Source of the DNA: Clostridia bacterium
Lineage (GTDB): Bacteria > Bacillota > Clostridia > Oscillospirales > CAG-272
Assembly: GCA_024404475.1 (NCBI GenBank)
Contig: JAKSPV010000086.1
Span: forward strand, 1-6,158
Direction of reading: 5' to 3'
Length of the DNA: 6,158 nt
Part shown: positions 1 to 6,037 of the stretch, one piece after another
Layout: each line of letters starts with the position of its first letter
Position numbering within the stretch: position 1 is the first letter of the stretch
Position numbers and translations under genes: made by a program
Notes under the pieces: generated by a model
The model's input: only the letters and a program-made list of their open reading frames with translations
What the model was told of the DNA's origin: nothing
Database searches by the model: none

Positions 1-226
1 GGACGAACCGGCGGACACGTTCCTCCGCACCGACGGCTTCCGCAAGGGCTTCGTGCTGCTCAACGGTTTCAACCTCGGGCGTTTCTGGGAAATCGGCCCG
101 CAGAAAACGCTGTACGTTCCAAGATCGCTCCTCTGCCCCGGTGACAACGAAGTGATCGTCTTCACCTCCGACGGGCTCTCGGGCGACGCCGCCGTCACCT
201 TCACCGACACGCCCGATCTCGGCTGA
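1..226 (+). CDS. C-terminal end of a GH35-type beta-galactosidase (5' truncated)
   Basis: The open frame runs in from the left edge (codons start at base 2) and ends at TGA 224-226, leaving 74 residues. It contains the block GFVLLNGFNLGRFWEIGPQ followed by TLYVPRSLL and a DNEVIVF strand. This is the usual C-terminal beta-sandwich (galactose-binding-like) domain of glycoside hydrolase family 35 beta-galactosidases, where a 'VNG.NLGRYW.IGPQ..LYVP' motif sits near the C-terminus. The enzyme would release terminal beta-galactose residues from oligosaccharides or glycans. The catalytic TIM barrel lies outside the window, so activity, full length and any signal peptide cannot be judged. The next gene starts 18 bases after the stop with its own ribosome binding site, so the two are probably co-transcribed. 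The family call is from motif recognition; other beta-sandwich glycosidases are less likely. Confidence 0.85.
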   Translation, partial: DEPADTFLRTDGFRKGFVLLNGFNLGRFWEIGPQKTLYVPRSLLCPGDNEVIVFTSDGLSGDAAVTFTDTPDLG

Positions 227-244
227 CACGAAGGAGATTTTTTC

Positions 245-1027
245 ATGATCTTACAGGATTTTCACACGCACACGACGTTTTCGGACGGCTCGAACACGCC
301 GGAGGACATGATCCGCGCTGCCATCGCGCGCGGCATGGAACGCATCGGCTTCTCCGATCACTCCTACACGCACTTTGACGAGCGGTACTGCATGCGCCGC
401 TCCTATGTGGAGGAAGAGCCCCGCGCGATCGCGGCGCTCCGCGAGAAATACAAAGAGCAGATCGAGGTCTACTCCGGCGTCGAACAGGACTACTGGTCGG
501 ACGCGCCGACGGACGGCTTCGATTACGTCATCGGCTCGGTGCATTACGTTCGCTTCGGCGACGAGTACATCGGCATGGACGAGGGCGCGGACCTCTTCCG
601 TTATGCAGCGGAAAAATATTGTTCCGGCGATCCCTATCAGCTCACAGCGGCGTACTTCCGCACCGTCGCCGACGTGAAGCGCAAGACGGGCTGCGACGTC
701 GTCGGTCACTTCGACGTCATCCGCAAGTTCAACCGCGGCGGGCAGCTCTTCGACGAGAACGATCCCCGGTACCTCGCCCAGGCGTTCGCCGCCGTCGATG
801 CGCTCCTCCCGACGGGCGTCCTTTTTGAGATCAACACGGGCGCCGTCCACGGCGGCTATCGCGACGAGCCGTATCCCGCCCCGGCGATCCGCGATTACAT
901 CGCGTCGAAAGGCGGACGGTTTCTTATGTCAAGCGACAGCCACGCGACGGGGACGCTGCTCTACGGCTTCGACCGCTTCGCGCCGGAGAACACCGCGGCG
1001 GACGGCGCATGGCTGCGAAAAAAATGA
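245..1027 (+). CDS. hisK: PHP-domain histidinol-phosphatase (HisJ/HisK type)
   Basis: The 260-residue protein has the metal-binding motifs of the PHP phosphoesterase superfamily in order: H7-T-H9 with the FSDGS loop, SDHS at 37-40, the GVE glutamate at 80, GSVH at 97-100, GHFD at 154-157, EINTG at 195-199 and SDSH at 230-233. Length and motif spacing fit the histidinol-phosphatase branch, which hydrolyses L-histidinol phosphate to L-histidinol in the cytoplasm with a trinuclear metal centre. The start is ATG 245, with AAGGAG at 231-236 eight bases upstream. It follows the GH35 gene by 18 bases and is not next to other his genes. The PHP fold and metal-site call is firm. The substrate is inferred, because related PHP enzymes also act on other phosphate monoesters, and a sugar phosphate is conceivable beside a galactosidase. 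The gene symbol is therefore tentative. Confidence 0.85.
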   Translation: MILQDFHTHTTFSDGSNTPEDMIRAAIARGMERIGFSDHSYTHFDERYCMRRSYVEEEPRAIAALREKYKEQIEVYSGVEQDYWSDAPTDGFDYVIGSVHYVRFGDEYIGMDEGADLFRYAAEKYCSGDPYQLTAAYFRTVADVKRKTGCDVVGHFDVIRKFNRGGQLFDENDPRYLAQAFAAVDALLPTGVLFEINTGAVHGGYRDEPYPAPAIRDYIASKGGRFLMSSDSHATGTLLYGFDRFAPENTAADGAWLRKK

Positions 1028-1055
1028 CGCCCCAGGTGTTTTTTGCATTTACCGC

Positions 1056-1086
1056 TTGACTCTCCCCTTAGAGGATGAACTATATT
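1056..1086 (+). promoter_or_regulatory. MerR-type promoter with 19-bp spacer upstream of the regulator gene
   Basis: The -35 box is TTGACT (1056-1061) and the -10 box is TATATT (1081-1086), separated by 19 bp. SigA/sigma70 promoters normally have about 17 bp. The over-long spacer is characteristic of promoters that MerR-family proteins activate by twisting the DNA. The spacer carries an imperfect dyad: TCTCCCCTT (1061-1069) and AGAGGATGA (1070-1078) match at 5 of 9 pairs. The site lies directly upstream of the merR-family gene, whose start is at 1116, so autoregulation is the simplest reading. Confidence 0.75.
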
Positions 1087-1115
1087 GTATCCGGAGACGG
1101 AAAGGAGATCGTATC

Positions 1116-1907
1116 ATGCTCAAAATAGGAGAGTTTTCGCGGCTGTCACTGACGACGGTCAAAGCACTGCGGTTTTACGAAAAGGAGGGGCTTCTGCGTC
1201 CCGCGTCCGTTGACGAATGGAGCGGGTATCGCTTTTACGAAACAGCCCAGCTCGAAACGGCGGCGAGGATCAAGTCCTACCGTCAGCTTGGGCTGTCCAT
1301 TGAAGAAATCAAAAGCATCTTTTCCGGAGAAGATGTGCACCGCATACTGACCGAAAAAGCAGCGTTCCTCCGCAAACTCCGGCAGGAAACAGACCTCCGG
1401 CTTTCCGTTATCTCATTTATGCTGGAGGAAAAAGAAATGAAGTATCAGGTTACGGAAAAAGAGATCCCCGAGATGATCGTATACACCGCGGAGACGGTTC
1501 TCCCGCGGTACGCGGACTGTATGCAGTGGATCCCGTCTGTCGGCGCGGAATGTCTTGCGCTGAACCCGGGGATCCAATGTGCTGAGCCGCCGTACGAGTT
1601 TTCGGAATATCTTGACGGGGAGTACCGGGAGCAGGATGTCCGCATCCGCCACAGCGAGGCAGTCCGGTCGTTCGGCAGGGGAAACGAGCATATCGCGTTC
1701 CGCACGCTGCCTGCCGCGAAGGTGCTCAGCATCTATCACAGGGGCGCATACGACACGATCGGTGAGGCGTATGCGTTTCTCATGGCATATGCCGAGAAGA
1801 ACGGGTACGAAACGGCAGGGCTTGCGCGGGAGAGCTACATCGACGGGATATGGAACAAAGAGTCGCCGGAAGATTGGCTCACGGAGATTCAGCTGCCGGT
1901 GAAATAA
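1116..1907 (+). CDS. MerR-family transcriptional regulator with GyrI-like effector domain
   Basis: The 263-residue protein begins at ATG 1116, preceded by AAGGAG (1102-1107) at 8 bases. The same frame is open from further upstream, but that extension would read through the promoter and lacks MerR homology. Residues 1-70 are the MerR winged helix-turn-helix: KIGEFSRLSLTTVKALRFYEKEGLL, then GYRFYE and the QLGLSIEEIK wing. Residues ~74-107 look like the antiparallel dimerisation coiled coil. Residues ~110-263 fit a GyrI-like/AraC effector-binding domain and end in the typical DWLTEIQLPV strand, as in BmrR and BltR relatives that sense small hydrophobic or cationic compounds. No cysteine cluster typical of metal-sensing MerR proteins is visible. 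The ligand is unknown. Regulation is probably autogenous through the 19-bp-spacer promoter. No efflux pump gene lies next to it on the same strand, so its wider target set is not obvious. Confidence 0.92.
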   Translation: MLKIGEFSRLSLTTVKALRFYEKEGLLRPASVDEWSGYRFYETAQLETAARIKSYRQLGLSIEEIKSIFSGEDVHRILTEKAAFLRKLRQETDLRLSVISFMLEEKEMKYQVTEKEIPEMIVYTAETVLPRYADCMQWIPSVGAECLALNPGIQCAEPPYEFSEYLDGEYREQDVRIRHSEAVRSFGRGNEHIAFRTLPAAKVLSIYHRGAYDTIGEAYAFLMAYAEKNGYETAGLARESYIDGIWNKESPEDWLTEIQLPVK

Positions 1908-1917
1908 AACGAAATGC

Positions 1918-1948
1918 GGGGCGCCTTTCCGAAGGCGCCCCATTTTTT
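1918..1948 (+). terminator. Intrinsic terminator after the MerR-family gene
   Basis: There is a perfect 10-bp stem, GGGGCGCCTT (1918-1927) with AAGGCGCCCC (1932-1941), a TCCG loop, then A and six T residues (1943-1948). It begins 10 bases after the stop codon and would end the regulator transcript before the Na/Pi cotransporter promoter. Confidence 0.95.
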
Positions 1949-1969
1949 CATAAAAAACGCCGTCGACTC

Positions 1970-1998
1970 TTGTCAAATGGAGAAAAATCGTGTATACT
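1970..1998 (+). promoter_or_regulatory. SigA-type promoter for the Na/Pi cotransporter gene
   Basis: TTGTCA (1970-1975) and TATACT (1993-1998) are separated by exactly 17 bp, close to the vegetative consensus. Transcription would start near 2005, giving a leader of about 88 nt before ATG 2093. It lies just after the preceding terminator, so the downstream gene is probably its own transcription unit. No convincing Pho-box direct repeats were seen around it. Confidence 0.75.
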
Positions 1999-2046
1999 TG
2001 ATGTAGAATCGGAGAAGAAGGGCAAATCGTGACCCTCCTCTGTTTC

Positions 2047-2063
2047 CGCCGGCTCATCCGGCG
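2047..2063 (+). promoter_or_regulatory. Hairpin in the 5' leader of the Na/Pi cotransporter mRNA
   Basis: CGCCGG (2047-2052) pairs with CCGGCG (2058-2063) around a CTCAT loop in the leader RNA, ending about 10 bases before the GAAAGGA ribosome binding site. It lacks a following T-run, so it is not a terminator. It may only stabilise the mRNA or insulate the ribosome site. The pairing is visible; any role is inference. Confidence 0.45.
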
Positions 2064-2073
2064 TCGGATGTTT

Positions 2074-2080
2074 GAAAGGA
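2074..2080 (+). promoter_or_regulatory. Ribosome binding site that sets the Na/Pi cotransporter start
   Basis: GAAAGGA lies 12 bases upstream of ATG 2093. An in-frame TTG at 2072 could in principle start the protein, but it would overlap this site and has no Shine-Dalgarno sequence of its own. The ATG at 2093 is therefore preferred despite the slightly long spacing. Confidence 0.6.
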
Positions 2081-2092
2081 CAAAACGGAAAA

Positions 2093-3850
2093 ATGTCTGT
2101 TTTTGATGTACTGACACTGATCTGCGGCCTGGCGCTCTTCTTGTACGGCATGAACCTCATGGGCGACGCGCTGAAGCGCAGCGCGGGCAATAAGCTCAAG
2201 ATCACGCTCGGGAAGCTGACCTCCACGCCGCTGCTCGGCGCTCTGCTCGGTCTCGGCGTGACCGCGATCATCCAGTCGTCCGCCGCGACGACGGTCATGG
2301 TCATGGGCTTCGTCAACGCGGGCACCATGACGCTGACGCAGTCCGTCGGCGTGATCATCGGCGCGAACGTCGGCACGGCTGTCACCGCATGGCTGACCGG
2401 TCTTTCCGGCCTCAACGAAAGCGGCGCGGCGATCGCCGACGCGCTCAAATGGCTGACGCCGAACGCCTGGATGCCGCTGCTCGCCTTTGCCGGCATCCTG
2501 CTCTGGATGTTTGCGAAGCGTGACCGCCAGCGCGATATCGGCGCGATCATGCTCGGCTTCTCGATCCTCATGGTCGGCATGTCCACGATGTCCGGCGCCG
2601 TCGGCGCTCTCAAAACGAGTCCCGAGTTCCAGTCCATTCTCGTCGTCGTCAACAACCCGCTGTTCGGCGTTCTCGCCGGCACGGTGCTTGCCGCGATCGT
2701 CCAGTCCTCCTCCGCCGGTATCGGTATTCTCCAGTCCATGACCGTCACGGGCGCGCTTAGCTTCACAACGGCTTTGCCGCTCGTCATCGGTATCAACATC
2801 GGCTCGTCCGCGCCGCCGCTGATCTCCTCGATCGGCGCGAACCGCAACGCGAAGCGTGCCGCATTCGTCTATCTCGCCTTCAACGTCATCGGCGGCACCG
2901 TCTTCCTCGGCGGCTACTATGCGCTCGACGCGCTGCTTGATTTCTCGTTTGCCGATGAAACGGTCAATATGTTCGGCGTCGCGCTGACGCACACGGTCTT
3001 CAAGGCAACGGCGGCGATCATCATGCTGCCGTTCTCGAAGGCGCTTGAAAAGCTCTCCGGGCTCTGCGTGCCCGACAAAAAGGACGACAGCCCCGTCAGC
3101 CAGCTCGACGACCGTCTTCTCAACACCCCGTCCGTCGCCGTCGAGCAGGCATCCTACGTCACCCGCCAGATGGCAAAGCTCTCCGCGGAGGCGATGCAGA
3201 ACGCGATCGGCCTTCTCGGACATTACGACGCGAAAATCGCCGACGAGATCCGCCGCAGCGAAGCGGAAGTCGATAAAATGGAAGACTCGCTCGGCACGTA
3301 CCTCGTCAAGCTGTCGGGTCACACCATGATCGACAAGGATAACCGCGAGATCACGAAGATGCTCCACCTGATCGGGGACTTCGAACGCATCTCCGACCAT
3401 GCAGTCAACGTTTTGGAATCCGTCGAGGAGGCGCGCGACAAGGGCATCGTGTTCTCCGCGGAAGCGACGCACGAGATGGCGGTGCTCCGCTACGCAGTCA
3501 GCGAGATCATCTCTCTCGCCGAGCGGTGCTACGAGGAAAACGACCTCGCGCTTGCCGCCGAAGTCGAGCCGCTCGAACAGGTCGTTGACGACCTCAAGGA
3601 TCAGATCAAACTCCACCACGTGCTCCGCCTGCAGAAGAACGAGTGCTCCATCGAGCCCGGCTTCATCCTCTCCGACCTTCTGACGAACTTCGAGAGAGTC
3701 TCCGACCACTGCTCGAACATCGCCGGCTGCGTGATCGAGCTCGGCCGCTACGACGAGCTGAACATGCACCAGTACCTCGGCGAAGTCAAAAAAGGCGGCG
3801 ACGAGTTCGACCGCAAGTTCCTCAAATACCAGAGCAAATACGCGCTGTAA
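2093..3850 (+). CDS. Na+/phosphate cotransporter with C-terminal PhoU domain (NptA/YjbB type)
   Basis: The 585-residue inner-membrane protein has two inverted Na/Pi-cotransporter (PF02690-type) repeats. The first carries the QSSAATTV signature at 61-68 and GANVGT at 90-95. The second carries QSSSAG at 204-209 and GINIGSSAPP at 233-242, followed by the SIGANRNAKRAA block. About eight hydrophobic segments lie between residues 5 and 315. After a soluble linker (~325-345), residues ~350-580 form a PhoU-like helical domain with two metal-binding-type motifs, DFERISDH (429-436) and NFERVSDH (532-539). Family members move inorganic phosphate with sodium, and the PhoU tail is thought to modulate them. 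Direction of transport (uptake or export) cannot be read from sequence. It has its own promoter, sits alone between two terminators, and has no pst or phoBR neighbour. Length is normal and no damage is visible. Confidence 0.93.
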   Translation: MSVFDVLTLICGLALFLYGMNLMGDALKRSAGNKLKITLGKLTSTPLLGALLGLGVTAIIQSSAATTVMVMGFVNAGTMTLTQSVGVIIGANVGTAVTAWLTGLSGLNESGAAIADALKWLTPNAWMPLLAFAGILLWMFAKRDRQRDIGAIMLGFSILMVGMSTMSGAVGALKTSPEFQSILVVVNNPLFGVLAGTVLAAIVQSSSAGIGILQSMTVTGALSFTTALPLVIGINIGSSAPPLISSIGANRNAKRAAFVYLAFNVIGGTVFLGGYYALDALLDFSFADETVNMFGVALTHTVFKATAAIIMLPFSKALEKLSGLCVPDKKDDSPVSQLDDRLLNTPSVAVEQASYVTRQMAKLSAEAMQNAIGLLGHYDAKIADEIRRSEAEVDKMEDSLGTYLVKLSGHTMIDKDNREITKMLHLIGDFERISDHAVNVLESVEEARDKGIVFSAEATHEMAVLRYAVSEIISLAERCYEENDLALAAEVEPLEQVVDDLKDQIKLHHVLRLQKNECSIEPGFILSDLLTNFERVSDHCSNIAGCVIELGRYDELNMHQYLGEVKKGGDEFDRKFLKYQSKYAL

Positions 3851-3873
3851 AAACGCCTTTTGCATCAAAAAAG

Positions 3874-3904
3874 AAAGTGCAAGTCGAAAAGACTTGCACT
3901 TTTT
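3874..3904. terminator. Bidirectional intrinsic terminator between convergent genes
   Basis: A 12-bp perfect stem (AAAGTGCAAGTC at 3874-3885 with GACTTGCACTTT at 3891-3902) encloses a GAAAA loop. A T-run follows on the + strand (3900-3904), and an A-run precedes it (3867-3876, broken by a single G), giving T-rich sequence on the - strand. It lies 23 bases after the Na/Pi cotransporter stop and 5 bases beyond the stop of the convergent MFS gene, so it can serve both. Confidence 0.93.
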
Positions 3905-3906
3905 GT

Positions 3907-5055
3907 TTATCGGCGGCAGATGCGCGCGGTACGCTCCGTCATGACGATCATGAGAACGAAGAAAACGGCAAGGAAGACGGGCAGGATCCGGAAGCTGACG
4001 GCGTGTCCGAGCAGGCCGAACAGCGGCGGCATGAACGTCGAGCCGACGTACGCGCTCGCCATCTGGATGCCGATGATCGCGCCGGAGTTCTCCGCGCCGA
4101 AGTACACCGGCGTCGAATGGATGATGCATGGATAGATCGGTGCGCAGCCGAAGCCGATCACGATGAACGCTGCGAGCGATACGGCGGAGGACGGCACGAA
4201 CATGAGTCCGAGCCCGACGAAAAGCACCGCCGTGCCGATGCGAATCATATTCCGGTCGCCGACGCGGTTCATAACGAAGCCGCCGAGAAACCGCCCGACG
4301 GTGAGCCCGATGTAGAAGAGCGCCGCATAGCGCGCCGCCTCTTCCGTGCCGATCCCGCGTACCTCGACAAAATAGGTGCTCGCCCAGTGCATCGCCGTTG
4401 CTTCCGCGGCGCAGTAGCCGAGAAAACCGAGAAGCAGCGACGGCACGCCGCGGATGCGGAAGATACCGGCAAGGCCGATGTGCTTTCCTCCGGCGGCCGC
4501 TTCCGTGGGGGCATGGACTTTCCACACCGGCACAGTCACAAGAAGAATAAGCCCGATCACGAGCTGCACGAGCCCGACGGTACGGTAGCCGGCGTGCCAC
4601 GTTGCCGCCGCGAGCGCGCGGCTCATGACGAACGGGCTGACGATCGTCCCGACGCCCCAGAAGCAATGGAGCCAGCTCATGTGGCGCGAGGTATAGTGCA
4701 GCGCGACGTAGTTATTGAGCGCGGCGTCGATCGCTCCCGCGCCAAGCCCGTACGGCACGGCAAAAACGATGAGCATCCAGAATGCGTTCGAGACGGAGAA
4801 GCCGAAGAGCGCGAGCGCCGTCAGAAAGACGCTCGTCACGGTGACGGCGGCAGTACCGAAGCGGCGCGTCACCCTATCGGACAGGAGGCTGGAGACGATC
4901 GTCCCGCCGGAGATGACCATCGACACGATGCCCATGGCAGAGACGGAGACGCCGAGTTCCGGATATATGACCGGCCAGCCGGAGCCGAGCAGCGAATCGG
5001 GCAAGCCGAGCGAAACGAAAGCAAGATAGATAAGAACAAGGAGAAGTGTTGCCAT
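3907..5055 (-). CDS. Major facilitator superfamily (MFS) transporter
   Basis: The protein is highly hydrophobic, 382 residues, with about 12 membrane segments in two halves joined by a short polar loop (~180-198). The loop between segments 2 and 3 holds SDRVTRRFG (59-67), a variant of the MFS motif A (G-x-x-x-D-R-x-G-R-R). N-terminal residues LAFVSLGLPDSLLGSGWP, and the AIDAALNNYV and HCFWGVGTIVSP stretches, match a group of Firmicutes MFS permeases often annotated as sugar or drug transporters; the substrate cannot be assigned. Start choice is uncertain. ATG 5067 has no Shine-Dalgarno sequence and sits 7 bases from a hairpin. ATG 5055 is four codons later, follows GGGTGG (5065-5060), and gives the N-terminus more usual for this group, so it is used here. 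The upstream neighbour is an amidohydrolase, which could process what is imported, but this is only contextual. Confidence 0.88.
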   Translation of the reverse strand: MATLLLVLIYLAFVSLGLPDSLLGSGWPVIYPELGVSVSAMGIVSMVISGGTIVSSLLSDRVTRRFGTAAVTVTSVFLTALALFGFSVSNAFWMLIVFAVPYGLGAGAIDAALNNYVALHYTSRHMSWLHCFWGVGTIVSPFVMSRALAAATWHAGYRTVGLVQLVIGLILLVTVPVWKVHAPTEAAAGGKHIGLAGIFRIRGVPSLLLGFLGYCAAEATAMHWASTYFVEVRGIGTEEAARYAALFYIGLTVGRFLGGFVMNRVGDRNMIRIGTAVLFVGLGLMFVPSSAVSLAAFIVIGFGCAPIYPCIIHSTPVYFGAENSGAIIGIQMASAYVGSTFMPPLFGLLGHAVSFRILPVFLAVFFVLMIVMTERTARICRR

Positions 5056-5074
5056 AAGACCACCCATGAAGAAA

Positions 5075-5096
5075 GGGGCTCTGTCGTCAAAGCCCC
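5075..5096 (-). terminator. Hairpin/terminator between the amidohydrolase and MFS genes
   Basis: Read on the - strand, GGGGCTTTG (5096-5088) pairs with CAGAGCCCC (5083-5075) around an ACGA loop, one pair being U-G. It starts 6 bases after the amidohydrolase stop and is followed by the weak tract TTTCTTC. A stronger T-run (5099-5104) follows it on the + strand, where no gene needs it. It ends only 7 bases before the outer MFS start codon, so it could be a leaky terminator, an attenuator or an intercistronic mRNA-processing hairpin. Confidence 0.65.
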
Positions 5097-5102
5097 GCTT
5101 TT

Positions 5103-5885
5103 TTATTTATCAAACAGAACACGCTTTGCGTTGCCGGAGAAGACGGCGATCTTTTCATCCTCGGTAAGCAGCGGATCGTTCGCGACGGCGCCGATGTAGG
5201 CCGCCTGATTGCAGACCGGGTAATCCGAGCCGAAAAGGAAACGTTCCTTGCCGATCTGATCGATGCCGTAACGGAGGATGCCGTGACGGAAGATGCCGGT
5301 GCCGGAGACGTCGAGCAAGTAGTTCGGGTGCTTTTTCATACGCTCGATGTGGCGGAGATAGACGGCTTTCTCGCCGGGGTGCGCCATGACGAGTTTGAGA
5401 TCCGGGAAGCGCTCGGCAAAGGCGTCCATTTCATCCGGCGTACCGGAGTGGAGACTGACGACCATGCCGTACGCTTCGGCAAGTTTGAATATCTCATCGA
5501 GACCGGGATGCGCGTAGCCCCAGCCGTGCATATACGGCACGAGTTCACCGATGAGACGGTAGCCGTTCTGGTGCATCCATTCGATCTGCTCGCACGACTC
5601 ACGGACGAAGCCGGGATGCACGTGGAAGCCGGGCGTATAGAAGCGGCCGTAGTACGTTTCCATCTGCAATGCGCGGTCATTCAAGAGGCGGATGTCGTCC
5701 CAAGTCGTTTTCTCGCGGGGCATCGGGTAGACGATTGCGGAGCCGCAGACGTGCGAAACGCCGCACGCTTTCCAGTCCGCCAGCGCGGAATCGGGCGTCA
5801 TCGGGATGATGCCGGCGTAATTGCTGACGTTGCCCGAAACATCCGGGAACGGATGCGTATGGAAATCAATGATCTCGTAGTTCAT
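5103..5885 (-). CDS. Amidohydrolase-2 family metal-dependent hydrolase
   Basis: The 260-residue protein fits a small TIM-barrel amidohydrolase of the PF04909 (amidohydrolase-2, ACMSD/TIM-like) type. Visible metal and catalytic motifs are DFHTH at 7-11 (H9-x-H11), GELVP at 113-117 with E114, SLHSG at 144-148 (H146), MAHPG at 167-171 (H169) and FGSDYP at 218-223 (D221), ending in the usual GNAKRVL helix. Family members hydrolyse or decarboxylate small acids, lactones or amides with a zinc or similar metal; the substrate here is unknown. The start is ATG 5885, with a strong GGGAGGG ribosome site at 5898-5892. The gene begins about 23 bases after the tRNA-Thr terminator and is followed by the MFS transporter on the same strand. 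No signal peptide is visible, so it should be cytoplasmic. Length is normal and the motifs are intact. Confidence 0.9.
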   Translation of the reverse strand: MNYEIIDFHTHPFPDVSGNVSNYAGIIPMTPDSALADWKACGVSHVCGSAIVYPMPREKTTWDDIRLLNDRALQMETYYGRFYTPGFHVHPGFVRESCEQIEWMHQNGYRLIGELVPYMHGWGYAHPGLDEIFKLAEAYGMVVSLHSGTPDEMDAFAERFPDLKLVMAHPGEKAVYLRHIERMKKHPNYLLDVSGTGIFRHGILRYGIDQIGKERFLFGSDYPVCNQAAYIGAVANDPLLTEDEKIAVFSGNAKRVLFDK

Positions 5886-5908
5886 AACATACCCTCCCGC
5901 AGATAGTA

Positions 5909-5937
5909 AAAAAGACGATTCGGAGAATCGTCTTTTT
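5909..5937 (-). terminator. Intrinsic terminator of the tRNA-Thr unit
   Basis: A perfect 13-bp stem (AAAAAGACGATTC at 5909-5921 with GAATCGTCTTTTT at 5925-5937) encloses a GGA loop. On the - strand it begins on the last base of the tRNA's CCA end and finishes in a TTTTTT run. Its symmetry gives a T-run on both strands, so it could also stop + strand transcription. Confidence 0.9.
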
Positions 5938-6011
5938 GGAGCTAGTGGTGGGGATTGAACCCACGACCTGCTGATTACGAATCAGCTGCTCTACCACTGA
6001 GCCACACTAGC
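5937..6011 (-). tRNA. tRNA-Thr, anticodon CGU (CGT), CCA encoded
   Basis: The complete cloverleaf folds on the - strand: acceptor GCTAGTG (from 6011) with CACTAGC, D arm GCTC/GAGC with loop AGTGGTA, anticodon arm GCTGA/TCAGC with loop TTCGTAA (anticodon CGT, reading ACG threonine codons), variable loop AGGTC, and T arm GTGGG/CCCAC with loop TTCAATC. A T discriminator and an encoded CCA follow. Without CCA it is 72 nt and every stem is fully paired. It is followed immediately by an intrinsic terminator. No convincing promoter is seen in the 26 bases upstream, so it is probably the last member of a longer tRNA transcript. A damaged partial copy of the same gene lies just upstream on the same strand. 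Confidence 0.97.
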
Positions 6012-6037
6012 ATCATCTTTATCGTTTGTCTGTTTCC
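5983..6037. repeat. 55-nt direct repeat, copy 1 (tRNA 5' half plus upstream flank)
   Basis: Bases 5983-6037 are identical to 6104-6158, an offset of 121. The block covers the first part of tRNA-Thr (acceptor 5' strand, D arm, start of the anticodon stem) and the 26 bp upstream of the tRNA. The flank is not part of the mature tRNA, so the identity reflects duplication rather than tRNA conservation. Confidence 0.95.

Noticed and set aside
798..1115. Long N-terminal extension of the MerR-family gene
   Set aside because: The extension overlaps the histidinol-phosphatase gene and the MerR promoter. The domain begins exactly at ATG 1116, which has its own ribosome site.
2029..2109. Possible short leader peptide starting at GTG 2029
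   Set aside because: It overlaps the cotransporter start in another frame, has no well-placed ribosome site, and has an Arg-rich composition with no regulatory codon run.
2054..4666. 870-residue open frame on the - strand opposite the Na/Pi cotransporter and overlapping the MFS gene
   Set aside because: It is low-complexity Arg/Asp/Glu/His-rich sequence antisense to a recognisable transporter, and it overlaps another real gene in a different frame. It is the expected product of GC-biased codon use.
3643..5199. 518-residue open frame on the + strand opposite the MFS transporter
   Set aside because: It is charge-rich sequence without a domain, antisense to a clear 12-helix transporter, and it crosses a bidirectional terminator.
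5283..5906. 207-residue + strand open frame opposite the amidohydrolase
   Set aside because: It is a mirror of a gene with intact metal-binding motifs, has no ribosome site, and runs into the terminator and ribosome site of the - strand gene.
5886..6011. T-box leader controlling the amidohydrolase, suggested by the threonine tRNA and terminator
   Set aside because: The RNA-like segment is a complete tRNA with encoded CCA. No T-box bulge sequence or specifier stem is present upstream of the amidohydrolase.
6012..6037. Promoter for tRNA-Thr in the repeated 26-bp flank
   Set aside because: GATAAAGAT is only vaguely -10-like and no -35 box lies at a suitable distance. The flank is probably spacer from a longer tRNA transcript.
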